This document shows, piece by piece, positions 32,650 through 45,415 of a stretch of DNA of 64,000 nt (positions are counted from its first letter, which is position 1; the number at the start of each line of letters is the position of its first letter). Source of the DNA: Nymphaea colorata (Eukaryota; Streptophyta; Magnoliopsida; Nymphaeales; Nymphaeaceae); the NCBI RefSeq assembly GCF_008831285.2, contig NC_045150.1, positions 11,453,868 to 11,517,867 of the forward strand, written 5' to 3'. The notes beneath the pieces are model-generated. The model did not search any database. It was given only the letters and a program-made list of their open reading frames with translations, and had not been told where the DNA came from. The translations under genes and the position numbers were made by a program.

Positions 32650-35600
32650 AGAGTTGCTACCACACAGAAGGAACTCGCCCTTAATGCAAAGAGGTCTCTG
32701 CTACTCAGAGTTCCGAAACGATTGGGCTGCCACAGCCGCCGTCGTATCGATCACGAAAGGGGAGAGTTTTTGGAGTTTCTTCTGCACCTGGTTTTACGTA
32801 AGAATGCAGAGCGGAACAACTATTTCTAAACGACAGTGTAATGAGATATACATTTTAAGGAACCGCGTGAGATAAAAATTAACACACAAAACGCAGTTCG
32901 AGCAAGACGCGTTGAAATAAAAATTTCTTTGGTGGACGAAGCCCGTTTCGGGATTTGAATGTGTTTGATTACTACAGTGATTCGTTTCAAACTTTAAGAA
33001 GTCTTAAATCTTTCTGACGCCTATAAATGTTTAAGCCCACGAACTCTAACATCAGGGTTAGCCCCTCATGCACGAAACTTTTTGAAATAAAACATGTATT
33101 GCACAATCAAGATTAAACAAATATAAATGTGTGTGAATCTTGATTTCTTTGGTATCTATGAACAGGAAACCCCCAATGCCACACGCTCGAGCTAAATAAA
33201 CATAAACAGCTGCTTATCCAAACGAATATCAGGACCGCCCATTTATTCGGCAAAGCGAAAAGCAGACCCCCACACCAAAAATGAAAATAAGCGAAATGCA
33301 GCACCACGTCCATCAAAACTGGAACCACAAAGCAACTACGCTTTCTCCCATTACATGTATAAATGACAAAAACAGCAGTAGATTTTACCCGGACTGCCTG
33401 TGTTTTCGAGAACCAGATGCTTGGTCGTCGGGAGGACGTGAGGACTTCCTATTGCCGGAAGAAGACTTTTCGGCAATCTCCTTTCCCTTTCCTTTTGAGT
33501 CCACCATCTCCGCTTCCTCTCCCTCTCGGAGAGAGTCGGAAATGGAGGAATGAGCAGGCCAACGATTATTTATACCGCGTTAATGACATCCGCAGGTGAG
33601 GTGAGCTACTGTATTTAGTTTTTTCTGAGAATGCTCTTTTGTCTCTTTTCATCTGACGTAGGGTCCGCTTTAGTGGGGAAGGAATTTGACTATTTGAGGG
33701 TAAAAATGTCCCAAATGAATGGGGGGAACTGGCTCTGCATGTCCACCGCACATCTTGATGACGTGGACGGTTCTGATTATTTCCTTTCCCGTGAAAACTG
33801 TGAATACCTTTTCTCTTTATGTGATCACTCCTCAGTCCTCACTCCCAACTTCGAAACCGCCCTACCATTAACGGAAGTATTTTAGTTTTTAACGTTAAAT
33901 TGCTGCGCCTCATTTAACGTCACCATATTTTTTTGAAGAAAAAATAATCATGTCGCCCTAAGTTTAATTTTCTTTTCCACTACAAGAAAAGTATTACTGT
34001 CCCATCTTCTGCCACCAAATGTAAAATAACTTTTTTTCTTTAACTGCTTTTTCCAGACTTGAGATGTTCAATGTTGTCTTTCCTTAAAATCTTATGTTTT
34101 ATCATTCTAAATTTTATTTCAGGGTTTATTTTTGGCATTTATTCCTCACTTATGGAAGCATAGGCATCTTTCGAAGTTGCCCAAGCTTTAAGATTTTATG
34201 ACAAAACTTCCTGTATATTATTATAGTTGCACATTTCGTTACTTACATTTGCATGTGTGTTTTGGGAGTCAAAAGGCTTTTATGAGACTTTTTTTAGGCA
34301 TCTACCAAAGTATAGATTTAAGAGCTCTTGATTATTTATCTTATGTCCATGACATAAACCTTCAGAAAATTATCTTCTTGTGTTAACTAATGTTTGTTTA
34401 TCCGATATTTATATGGTCAACATAACCATAGATATGTGATCTTAAAAAAATATAAAATATTCCATAACTCATATGTTTTATGAAATTGTGTTCCCCCACA
34501 CACTCGTGAGAAATTGCGTGCCCATGACCTTGTATTGCCTCGACTAGCTTCGGACCATGATCTTACTTCTAAGTTATATTGTGTACATTTAGAGAAGTAA
34601 TGGACAAATCACCATTCTACTTGTATACACTAACAATGATACGATCACCGCAAACAACTATGGTCGATGAATTATATGTTTGAAATCATATTTACACTCT
34701 CAAGTTCAACTTAAGGTCTTGGCAAGTTCAAATACCTTTTGCGGTTAGAAGTTGCAATGTGACATACATGGGTATTCCTAAACCAAGGGCAAATTTACAC
34801 TTGATAATACTCTACACATATGGGTCCAGTTATGAAACATCACCGTACATTTTCTATAGCGTAAGAATTTTGTTTACATCGAAGGCAGGAAATTTGCTAA
34901 AATTAACAATGCCTCCAGATATTTCATTGTTACTAGGCCAAATTGTTCAGTTCACATAGTGTGCCAATTCAAGCACGATGAAAAAAAACCATACTTCAAA
35001 TGCTGACTTCAAGTTTTAACATCCTTGAAGTTTTAACATAATATTGACACTGATATTATACTTTCACAAAAAAGTTTGACTCAACTATAAATGTTTGGTT
35101 GCGTAGACTACGTTCGTAGTCCCACTATTCAGCTTCATGATGCTTTAGCATGTGAGGTCAAAGCCATGGCATGGCGTAAGGAGAATTTTTTGGCTAAGGG
35201 ACATTGTTTTAAAAATTTTCATTTCTCATGGGGCATAACTAAATGATTATAAGACACCTATATAAAAAAATAACTTTTTTGTTGTTTAACACGGATCAAC
35301 AATGTTTATTAACAGGATTTAACAGCCTTTTTGCTTAACAAGACTGAGTCAAAGGTGAGTCAAGAAGAGTGTCAGGCCGAGTCAAAAGCTAGTGGAGTCA
35401 ACCTTAACTCGGGCGATTTCTGAGCTCGTTGAGTCAGCCAACTATGCATGAAATTCATTTTTTTCTTCACGGTGGAAGAGGAATTTGGATTTACCTTGGT
35501 TCACGGCCCTGCAGTACATCATTCATCTAATGAATTCCTTCAAGGACATCCAGATTGCAACCAGTACATTACCTCAAACATGTATGTTTTGTCTCTGTCA

Positions 35601-35955
35601 CCTCAACAACATGGTTTCTTCTCTTCAACATGCAGTTGAGTAACATTGTTGACAATCTATACTTCTCCTCATTGTTTTGGATCCCGATCTTTCTCAAACA
35701 CAAACAATCTCTTCCTTCCTTTTTGCTCAACTACCATCATTCCCTCACAATATGGATGAGCGCAATGTTTTGGATGAAAAAACCACGGAAGTGTTTGGAT
35801 GACACTTGAGCTTAAGAAAACATATTTTTGATAAGAGCCGATTTCAAACGAAGAGTGAACGACCAAATAGCCACTTTTCCCTAAGTTATTCAAAACAAAA
35901 AAGAAAATGTGTTTTAGGTGTGTTACCCAATAAAGAGCTTGTTCTTAAAAACTTA
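32650..35955. other. Upstream flank of B3 copy 1; no gene recognised
   Basis: Presumed promoter and 5' flank of the B3 gene. CACTACAAGAAAA (33,978-33,990) is the classic terminal motif of CACTA transposons, but no partner end was found. A cluster of GAGTCA motifs lies at about 35,346-35,430. Several short open frames (e.g. minus strand 35,669-35,893) are conserved in block copy 2. Nearly everything here is conserved, so that is not evidence of coding. Confidence 0.45.
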
Positions 35956-35956
35956 C

Positions 35957-38900
35957 ATCATCGAAACTCATTTTTGTGAAGATATGTGTCAAGCCTCCCA
36001 TTCCATGCTCTTGGTGCTTGCTTGAGGCCATAAAGGGCCTTCTTCAACTTATACACTTTCTTCTCATGTTCACTTATGACAAAGCACTGTGGTTGATGTA
36101 CATATACATCTTCTTCTAAAGCACCATTCAAAAAAGCAGATTTGACATCAAATTGAAATACCTTCCATTTTAAGTGAGCTGCAAGTGCCAATACTAGCCT
36201 AATAGTCTCAAAACGAGCAATAGGAGAAAAAATTTCAAAATAATCAATGCCATATTTTTGTACATACCCTCTGACGACTAGTCTGGCCTTGTATTTTTGC
36301 ACATCTCCATCAACATTATACTTCAATTTGTAAACCCATTTCAGACTTATAGGTTCCTTTCCTTGTGGCAAATCTACTAGCTGCCATGTATCATTTCTCT
36401 TAATTGTATCGATCTCTTCTTGCATTGCTTTTTCCCATTATTCTTTACCACATGCTTCCTCATAACATGATGGTTCAGTTACCATAAAAGCAAATGAACA
36501 AGAAGCATATATGTCATCTAGAGATCATACCTTTCTTGGTGGAGAAGACCCATCTGTAATTATTTCAACATCTTCTTCATGATCTGAATTGGTCTCTTTT
36601 GAATGAGTAGCACTTGACGTTGATGCATTTGAGTGAGAAGTTGAATCAACAAATGAAATATGTTGATTTTCTATTGTTGTCCACTCTCATGATCCATTCT
36701 CATAAAAAATGATATCACGACGAATAATTAAAGACTTCGTTACTGGATTGTATAGTCTATAACCTTTTGAGTTATTACTATAACCCACAAAAATACATTT
36801 CTCACTCTTTCTATCCATTTTGTCTCGACTACTAGAATCAAGCAGAGAGTAGGCAATGCATCCAAAAACTTTCAAATTACTTACATCAGGTTTTTTATTC
36901 CACCATGCTTCATATGGAGTCATATTGCAGACTGCTTTGGTTGGTGATATGTTGAGAAGATACACAGCTGTAGCTATTGCTTCAGCCCAAAACTCATTTG
37001 GAAGATGTTTCTCATTCAACATGCTACGAGCTATCTCTACCACTGTACGGTTTTTTCTTTCAGCTACTCCATTTTGTTGAGGAGTTTTTTTTACTGTCAA
37101 CTGTCTACGTATGCCATGTAATTTGCAAAAATTTTCAAAATCATTTGACTAAAATTCTCCCCCTCTATCAGTACAAATTTTTTTTATAGGTCGCCCACAT
37201 TCTTTTTCTGCAAACACTTTAAATTCCTTGAATTTTTCAAAGGCTTCGGATTTTTCAACAAGAAAAAACACCCAACTCATGCGATAAAAATTGTCAGTGA
37301 ATAGTAGAAAATATCTACTATTATTCAGAGATGGAGTTCTTGTTGGTCCACAAATGTCAGCATCCACTAATTCTAAAGGAGTTTTTTCTCTCCATGATTT
37401 CCCAACTGAAAATGGAAGACGATGTTGTTTTCCATATACACATGCTTCACAAATATCTTCATTATTGGTAAGACGAGTTAAACCAACAACTAATTTTTTC
37501 CGCCCCAATAACTTCAGTCCATTGTAGTGCAAGTGTTCATATCTTAAGTGCCATAACTTATACACTTTATTCATGTCTGCTATTAAGGCATATGCATCAA
37601 AGTATGAAAGCTCGATTGAAAATATTTTGTTCTTTGTCATGTGCACTACTATAGGTGGCATGGTAGAACATTTCTTTTTTATTTCACACACATCATCATG
37701 AAATGAAATCAAATATCCTTTTTGTGCTAACTGTCCAACGCTTAATAAGTTATATGCTAATCCAAGTATATAATAAACATCATGTACCAACCTTTTAGTA
37801 CCACCTTTAATTGATATCTCAATTGTGCCTTTACCATCAATTTGCACCTTTTTGTTGTCTCCAAGTCGAACTTGTTGCTTCACCGATTCATCAATGTCAC
37901 AAAACAAGTCTCTCTTTCCTGTCATATGATTACTGCATCTACTATCTAAAAACCAGACATGATCAATATTTTCATTTGACTCTGTATGAGTAAAAAATAA
38001 GTTACCATCTTCTGCTTTCTCTTCCACTACATTAGCTTGTTGTTTTGCTTTATCCCAACAGTACGCTTCAGTATGACCATTTCTTTTGCAAAAAACACAA
38101 TATCTGCTTTTGTGGGCATGTTTTTGATTGTTAGTGTCACCTCCTTCTGACTTGTTTCTGACTGCCTCAAATCTTCCTCGTCCACGTCCACGATAGTTAC
38201 CTCTACCTCGCCCGAGATATGCATTCTTTCATACAGTTGCTCCCTTTTTCTCTTTGCTAAAGTCATCCAACTTGACTTGAGCTTGGAATGCTTGTTCAAC
38301 ACTTTTCTCAGTTGACATGTTCATTCTTTGTTCATGGGCTAAAAGAGAACCCAATAATTCATTAGCAGAGTATACAGTCAAATCCTTAGACTCTTCTATA
38401 GCCGTAACCACATGATCAAATTTAGGCGGTAAGCTCCTCAATATTTTTTCTACAATTTTCTGGTTGCTAACAACCTCTCCAAAGGTTTTCATCTCATTTA
38501 TAATTATGAAAGATCTTGAAAAAAAATCTTGGACTGATTCATTGTTTTTCATAAATAATGTCTCAAACTCTTTACGGAGGATTTGGAGTTTCACTGTTAT
38601 TACCTTCTTATCACCATGATATTCTTGCTTGAGAATAGTCCAAGCTTCATTTGAACTAGTAGCACCAGCAATTCGAGGAAAGATAGTCTCACTTACAGCT
38701 TGTTGAAGAACAAGCAAGGCTTTTGAATCCTTCTTCCGTTGCTCTCTTGATTCAACTGTCTTTTCTCCTTGTTTTGAGCTCTCTGCACTTTCTATATAAC
38801 CATTTTCAACTAAATCCCAAAGATCTTGTGACAAAAAGAAGGTCTTCATTTTTATGCTCCAAAAACCGTAATTATTACCACTAAATACCGGTATGAGCGA

Positions 38901-39048
38901 TTGAAAAATATTTGAAGTGGACATGCCATTAGCCATAATGAACAAAAATTACTCACAGAAATTTTGTCGAACAAGTTATGTGCAGACTTTACCTTGTAGG
39001 CCTCTCTTTTGCACTTTCACCAACAATCACGACAACACAATCAACCTT
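35957..39048 (-). pseudogene. Ty1/Copia gag-pol, 3'-truncated, degenerate
   Basis: gag (38,229-38,945) starts MFIMANGMSTSN and has the UBN2-type core. A zinc knuckle (CVFCKRNGHTEAYC, about 38,060-38,100) is in a shifted frame. Protease reads LDSRCSNHMTG, with Gly after DS replaced by Arg. The integrase zinc region (HLRYEHLH...CEAC) and core (DADICGP, CTDRGGEF) follow. A TAG comes right after GGEF at about 37,146-37,150, then QQNGVAERKN with the last catalytic Glu. RT keeps FQFDVKSAFLNG and [11 protein letters not shown] but stops before the YVDD box, where the element is joined to block copy 1. RNase H and the 3' LTR are lost. Confidence 0.93.
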
Positions 39049-39060
39049 GCTCTGATACCA
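39049..39060 (-). other. Primer binding site, initiator Met-tRNA type
   Basis: TGGTATCAGAGC on the minus strand between the LTR and gag. Confidence 0.9.
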
Positions 39061-39509
39061 CTATTAGCAAAAGGAATGACCTCTCTGCACTTCCTCTTCT
39101 TATGCTCCTGTGAATGACACAACAGAAGAACACAACACACTAATCGAGCACTTGTTTCTACAAGTGATCACAAAGACATGACACGTGATAAGAGCACACA
39201 ACACTAAAAATTTGGAGCACACTTGAAATGCTTTCTCTCACACATTTAGCCAACCCAAAGGGCCATATATATACATGTAAGAAAAAATTGAAAAATAAAT
39301 GACATTGACTCTTAATAACTCCATTATGGTCATTATGAACATATTAAAAACAGAAAACTGAAAATATAATGACCATATTAAAAACAAAAAAATGAAAATT
39401 AAAATAGGGCACATGTCTTGGAATGATGGAACTTTTGGAGAACCCAAAAGTTAAACCGTTCACCTTCTTCATAAAGGCAGCTGCATTAATTTTGCATTAA
39501 CTTTCATCA
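39061..39509 (-). mobile_element. 5' LTR of the minus-strand Copia element
   Basis: Its left edge on the minus strand, TGATGAAAGTTAATGC at 39,509, is fixed by comparison with a paralogous empty site at about 41,143. Both share GTGGAACC and then diverge. A TATATATATGG box lies at about 39,262-39,272. The edge next to the primer site is approximate and does not show a clear CA. Confidence 0.72.
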
Positions 39510-39830
39510 GGTTCCACACTCAAAAAGTCGGATGTTCAGAGAACAGACTTGTACTCCTGCCAACCTGAAAAAGGAGATGATTTCGCTGTTACACAAACTT
39601 GAAAGGTTAACATCCCAACTTTGTTTGATGTGAAGATGTTTTTGCTTTCCAAGAATGCTTCTAATTCATTGAGGGAGGCAACGACCTTGTGGCCATTTAC
39701 TAGAATTCTCCCAAATCCATGGCCACCCCTTGCAAAGAAATTTTTGACATTGGCTTTGCTGTTAGGAGCAACACAAACAGATCTCATGGGGTTTCGTCAT
39801 CAAGACCAACAATGAGGAGTAGAAATTTTC
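39510..39830 (-). other. Unidentified open segment, partly duplicated at 41.14 kb
   Basis: The minus-strand frame 39,536-39,787 reads like a real protein piece (NFFARGGHGFGRILVNGHKV, then ASLNELEAFLESKNIF, then SSPFSGWQEYKSVL and a stop). I do not recognise the family. The last third (39,510-39,620) is repeated at 41,143-41,256 in direct orientation. It could be the 3' exon of a captured gene fragment. Confidence 0.35.
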
Positions 39831-40579
39831 TAGTAAAACTGGCAGTGTAGGAAGTTGGGAGATTTTGGACCACATATTAATGTTGATCCCCAATGCATGC
39901 AAGGGTGTTCGACTGATTCTGGGACCAATTTGCTAGAGGAAAGGGTTGATCCTAAGCAAAGGTTTCTTGGCTGTTTCATCATATTTCTTTCTTCTTAGGG
40001 AGTTTTTGTACATCTCTAATTGTAATCAGCCTGCACAGGTTGTCAAGCTCTTCATGGATCCCTGTTTTGAGGACTCTAAGACGAAATGAGGTGCGATAAC
40101 TGTGACGTCCCTCTTTCTTGTTGTCTATTTTGTGCAGATTTGACTTTGTCAATAAAAATTAGGGGAGATGCCCCAGCAGGGTTGCAGCAGAGAGAAGAAA
40201 AGTAGGTCCATGCCAATGAGTGTCAGACCGGTTGTGGGATGCCTGAAAAAAGATAAGATAAAAATCATCAAAACGACCCCTAAGTATGATATAGTTTCTA
40301 GGTTTTATCCTCAGCTAAAGTGGGTGGTTCGGGACACTACAGTCAGGTACTAGCTAAGTGTGCGTGTGATGCTCAATAGTGCGACATGGACAATAATTTA
40401 CTGTACTTGGTTCACGTTTCATAACATGGGAGAGTGCTACATGTGTCTTATGCATGACTACATGTTCCATAAGTGGTTATCTTTGAAATAGACACAAGAA
40501 ATAACATTTCTTAAGTAATAAGATTGAAAGCAACATTCATATGCCATATCCCCCTCTATTGTCTACAGAGTGCACATGG

Positions 40580-40775
40580 TTGTCAACATTTCCCATCTGG
40601 TGTAATGCTCATATTGTTTACATAAAACTTTGAGTTTGAGACCCACAAAAAGAAGAAGAAAGAAGGAAAAATATTTTATTGTCAACATTTCTCATCTGAT
40701 GTTAATGCTCACATTCTTTACATAAAACTTTGAGACAGACAAAAAGAAGAAGAAAGAAGGAAAAATATTTTATGT
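40580..40775. repeat. Tandem repeat of about 100 bp, two copies
   Basis: GTCAACATTTC(C/T)CATCTG, TACATAAAACTTTGAG and AAAAGAAGAAGAAAGAAGG occur twice in order. Confidence 0.85.
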
Positions 40776-41142
40776 AGTTAATTACCAGCAACAACTGGTC
40801 AATATGAGTTGTTGGAACACATGTTCGTAGAATGCACATTCCAAGAACACCATGTTCTTATTTCAATAAACCACTGTGTAGTAATGTTTGGATTTGCTGT
40901 TGGATGTAAGAAAAACATTTATAATCATCTCATATTTTTTTGGCAGCAGAATATGATGATCTTGGAACATTTGTTTTAAGAACATAACGTGATCCCTATC
41001 AAAAGCCTTTAAGCCATGTGATGGTAGCTACTGGTGGTTCACATGCACTTGCCGGATTGCTGATTAGAGACTAACAAGAATGTGCATTTTACTGCTGATT
41101 GGAGACTAACAAGAAACTATGTGACCGTAGCTACTGGTGGTT

Positions 41143-41256
41143 CCACATTCAAAAAGTCGGACGCTCAGAGAACAGACTTGTACTCCTGCCAACTTGAAAA
41201 AGGAGATGATGCCGCTGTTACACAAACTTGAAAGATTAACATCCCAACTTGTTTTT
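41143..41256. repeat. Direct copy of 39,508-39,620
   Basis: Shares AAAAAGTCGGA, AGAACAGACTTGTACTCCTG and TTAACATCCCAACTT. Lacks the Copia LTR and so gives the empty-site sequence. Confidence 0.85.
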
Positions 41257-42612
41257 CTGTACTGGATTATCTAGGAAAATGCAAGAATGTCTAATAAGCC
41301 AACGGAAAATGAAGAAAACTAGAAATCAAGAAGATTCAAGTAGGACTTCTCATCCAGCTGCTAAACACTGACAATTCTCATCTAGTCTCAGAGGATTTAG
41401 CTCACATTCTTCTATGCAAATCCCAAGAAAGCTGCTTAATTTCCTGTGATTACTCATGTCCTCTGTGCTAAAAGTAAATAAGTGCAGAAGTTGAGAGAAC
41501 TTGGAGATTTTTAATGTCTATTTTGTATGGCCGCATTTCTCCACCATCAAATAAGTGATGATTTTTCATTCTCAGGAAGTGAAAGTATTTTGCAAAGGGG
41601 CCCAACTTGGCTTCTTCAGAAATTCTTTGAAGTTGTATTCAGTCCTCACAGGAATAACATATTATGGACTCTGTTTAGTACTATGCTTGTGCCTGTGTTC
41701 AAGCTGAAAGCGTATTTAACTGTAAGCCCTCTCACTCTCATACACACCAATACAAGATTTTGTAGCATGACTTGCTGCAGTTTGCGCTTCCGATTACATA
41801 TTGGAGCTGCATTTATTCATGATCTAGATTCATGGGAAGAACAAGCATGTATATATGCACCCAACAAATAATTTTGATTAAATTGCCTTGCAGAGATTAT
41901 TTATATGGTTGATTTGTTAAAAAGCGATGCCCGAATCTATCACTTTTGCAGGATATTTTTTTATTAGTAAGAACATTTTGAAAATATTTTCACAAACCAT
42001 CCATTTTTGAATCACCTGAAAATCCTATAAGCAAGTAAAGTTCCAGCATATTGCATTTAAGAATCAATCCTAAAGAAGTCAGTCTGCATGCATATCTGAA
42101 CTGAACTACTTGACTAATTAGTTTTAGTTAATAGAACATGTATCTATGAGAATTTATAGCTTAGACATTGGCTTGCATATATGAGCTTTTCTTCATCCTG
42201 ATTAGGATTTAGGCGTTAATCATGCAAGCATACGATCTGTTGCCATCATCATAATTATAATCACATAGACAATAATTTACTGTATAATAAAAATCATTCA
42301 CTCCCAACTATCCTCCTCATCAATCGACAAGAACTTGTTCGATTATCAGTATTACACACAACTCTGAATGAACCCAAGCAAATTGGCTCATCCATTCACC
42401 GGCAACGTTCACACTTCTAAACGTTTCTTCGATGAAGTGTTTCACCATGGACAAGCTCATATTAATTCCATCTCTTAGAATTAAGTGCCACGGGAATGAG
42501 TCAACCTACGGCAGTGTTGCTTCATGAACGTGTGCTGCTTTTATTTGCTAATACATATCATGAGCTATTCTTTGGTTGAACAGAGTTGCGGCGGAGTTCC
42601 ATGCTCTCTGAC
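41257..42612. other. No gene recognised
   Basis: 3' flank of the WAT1-like gene. AT-rich, with no motif-bearing frame. Confidence 0.4.
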
Positions 42613-42838
42613 TCAACCAACTTGAACACCAACTGTATTTTCCTTTTTTCCTTTGTACTTAGTCTCCCCTTCAACATGTGAACCCAGAGACTCCAGAAGC
42701 ATGCCTCCAAAAGAAGCTTTAGCTGGATCTCCAGATGACAATTGAGTAGGAAGCTGAGCAATAAGTTGCTCCATTTCTTTTCCTTTCCCCCACAACACGA
42801 TGTACAGTCCCAAGATGATAAATCCAGCAGCAATCACA
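42613..42838 (-). pseudogene. WAT1-like exon 7
   Basis: VIAAGFIILGLYIVLWGKGK closes the last helix. A divergent cytosolic tail and TGA at 42,613-42,615 follow. Acceptor GTTTCAG. Confidence 0.9.
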
Positions 42839-43188
42839 CTGAAACCACAATTGGATCATACATTAAAAAATTTGGTGGGTCATATCAGATGTTATCAGGT
42901 ATGAATATCTTAAGACTTTGAGATCCATGGATTTAATGTCAGAAATCAGGCATTTTCATGTTGATCTTAGGTCTGCCCTCTGATATGAGATCGTCAGTTT
43001 GGAGAACCATGCATCCTCCGAGAACTAAGAACCATCCTCTGAGACCAATATTTAAAACAACGATACAAAAGACAGAAAAAATTGCAGAACCGCTCAACAA
43101 AGAGACTATTTGCAATATGGTTCATAGGGAAAAGAACCAATTTTGTGTAAACAGGACCTGAAAAATGAAGTAGTTTCAAAATTTTCAC

Positions 43189-43340
43189 CTTCCTAAGTGG
43201 AGAGTCTCGTCAAGAAATATGGATACCAAGATGGCAGTGATAACAAGTGAGAGAGGACTGAACACAGAGACGAACACTGGCCCTCTTTTCTTTACGGCCC
43301 ATGACATGAGAGACAACACCATCGCTGAGACGAACACGGC
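43189..43340 (-). pseudogene. WAT1-like exon 6
   Basis: AVFVSAMVLSLMSWAVKKRG, then PVFVSVFSPLSLV and SIFLDETLHLG, the core of the second EamA domain. The template of the frameshifted copy at 3196-3346. Confidence 0.9.
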
Positions 43341-43611
43341 CTGCGTGCAACCAAGAGAAAATTGAGATGAAAGAACTGACTCAATCAAATTCCAAGTGCT
43401 TTCATAAGTCACATGCTTCAAACTTATGTGATCCTAATTCCAGAAACAAAATACCCAATTTGTTTAATGATTCTAATTTCTTGAAAAATAACCATCTTGA
43501 TGGTAAAATTCCATAATTCTGGGTATAGAAGCGCGTCCTTAGTTACTTGTTAGACCCATGGGGAATAAATTGATCCTTTCAACATTGACAATTAAGAGAT
43601 AGAACAAATAC

Positions 43612-43770
43612 CCCGTAAATGGTAGTCAAGAGCTTGACGTCCCAGCTGAGCTTCCATGCAGATATAGTCCTATCGACAACGCCTGCAATGCATGTGGACT
43701 GAACGGCTGTAAACAGGCACATGAGGGCTGTGCTGGAGTAAGGATGTGGATACCTGTCGTTCATCTTGGC
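43612..43770 (-). pseudogene. WAT1-like exon 5
   Basis: AKMNDRYPHPYSSTALMCLF, then QSTCIAG and AWKLSWDVKLLTTIYG. Phase 0 at both ends. Confidence 0.9.
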
Positions 43771-43869
43771 CTGCAAATATTAGAGATCAAACTTCATTAT
43801 CATGTTCTCGTTCTAGACAATGCTCAATGGGGCATTTGTTCTAGTGTTTGGGAACTGTGTCCATAAAAT

Positions 43870-44226
43870 GTTTTGCCCACGTCCAGTATAATGTCTGATA
43901 AAAATTTTTACCGATGTTCATGCAAGTGTCGATAAAAATGTTTTACCGATGTTCATGCAAGTGTCGATAAAAATGTTTTACCAACGTTCACAGCATTGTC
44001 GGTAAAAGTTTATTATTACCAACATCCTCTGGACGACAATAATCGTTTGTTTAGCTACGTTTATGAAGTATGGATGAAAATGTTTACACCGACGGGCACA
44101 ACAACGCGTGCAACAAAAGTGTCAGTGATAGTTTTCACCGACAACCAAAAATTTTGTCGACATTACTTCCTCTTGTACCGACATTTTTCGGCCATTCTTG
44201 AATCTACTTTTTTTTTTTTGGTAGTG
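43870..44226 (-). mobile_element. CACTA-like terminal fragment in WAT1 intron 4
   Basis: On the minus strand it starts CACTACCAAAAAA. Repeated subterminal motifs follow: GTCGGTAAAA/ATCGGTAAAACATTTTTATC with 35-bp spacing at about 43,912-44,020, and several GTCGGT/TGTCG motifs up to 44,190. Short repeats behind a CACTA end are typical of En/Spm elements. The second end is not found. Confidence 0.55.
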
Positions 44227-44244
44227 TAATAAGATTTAAGGCAC

Positions 44245-44485
44245 CTGGATTATCAGCCATATCGCATAGGTCAAAGCATAGGCAACAGCAAAAATTGTGC
44301 CCAACGCCTGCTGGTTGCCTGACTTGTGCTGCTGGTCGGCCTGATGGTGAAGCAACTGGCTGTGAACCGGTCATAGCTGGAACTTGGCACCTTTGTAGAA
44401 GGTAAGCATGGCCCCGCCAATGCCTATGAGGGTCCCCATAACCTTGGCCTGCCCTATTCGTGTCTTAATTCTCAGCCTTTCCATT
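44245..44485 (-). pseudogene. WAT1-like exon 4
   Basis: RMERLRIKTRIGQAKVMGT, then GIGGAMLTFYKGAKFQL, TGA in place of Trp, a His/Gln-rich loop, and ALTYAIWLIIQ. It covers the end of EamA domain 1 and the central loop. Confidence 0.9.
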
Positions 44486-45415
44486 CTGCTCAGCACACCA
44501 TGCATAAACCAAAACACAAACAAACTTCATATAAAGCATATAAAGCTTCAAATGTTTTACATTTGGATGCTTTAGATCTGTTTGGTAAAAGGAATAGTAT
44601 GTAATTGTTTCGTGAATGTGCCTAAAACAAATTGTTCTATTTGGTTTACCAAACGAGCCTTTATTATATTATATGCTCATATCACTTTATTTTTCAAATT
44701 TATATCAATTTAAAATATTTTCTTGATTGTTCTAAAAAATAGGAAATAATCAAAACTTGTATTGGGGCAGAACATATGTAACCTTTTTTTTTTTGGTGCT
44801 TTTCCTTTTTTTTTTTTTTTTGTGGGAGGTTGCATGAAGATGCTTAGCTCCGGACCTGGAAGCTGATCTGGGATCCTAATTTTTATATGAGAACCATGAC
44901 GGTGTTTGTTTACCACAGATCTCAGATAAGATCACTGAGAGGTCTTGTACCTTAGGTCGAACCTCAAATCCATGGAATTGAGAGGCTAAGGTTGAGTCTG
45001 ACTCCCCTTGGATCTTTCAAATCCGAGGGGATCTAAAATCCCCGATAGCCAAATCCATAGTCTTATCAAAGTGTAGCATCCACCCCCAACGTGGATCTCC
45101 AATCCATGCTATAGTGTAAAACTAACAAATGCTCTCTTTTTGTGTTTGGGGCCCAAACATTTAATCCAGGGCATTAACTTAATGTTGTAAGTACATGGCT
45201 TAACCCTTGTTTTAGTTACCCTTAAGATAAATAAATCCTTGGAGCATTAGTCCCTGTTTAAAGCTTGAAAACAGCCTAAGGAACCATGATCCAGGATGAT
45301 CTGCAGTTATCCATTAAACTAATTGAATTCAAGAGAGAACCTTATTGGCATGAATGAATGAATGAATGAAAGAAGAACAAGATGGTAAAGATCAGGGAAT
45401 TAACTGAAAAGCTAC

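Larger units (their letters stand above)
28461..35956. repeat. Large direct duplication, copy 1
   Basis: Matches 53,660-61,078 in the same orientation over its whole length. From about 31,790 to 34,960 the two copies keep a constant offset of 25,092 with hardly a base change. Left of 31,000 they differ at many sites and by small indels. The copy ends at GTTCTTAAAAACTTAC, where a truncated Copia element is joined. Confidence 0.93.

Noticed and set aside
32344-32875. Plus-strand frames of 161 and 107 codons opposite B3 exon 1
   Set aside because: They overlap the B3 exon on the wrong strand, are Lys- or Leu-rich from poly-A and simple sequence, and show no family motif.
44710-44916. Lys-rich minus-strand frame in WAT1 intron 3
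   Set aside because: Poly-T tracts read in reverse; inside an intron.
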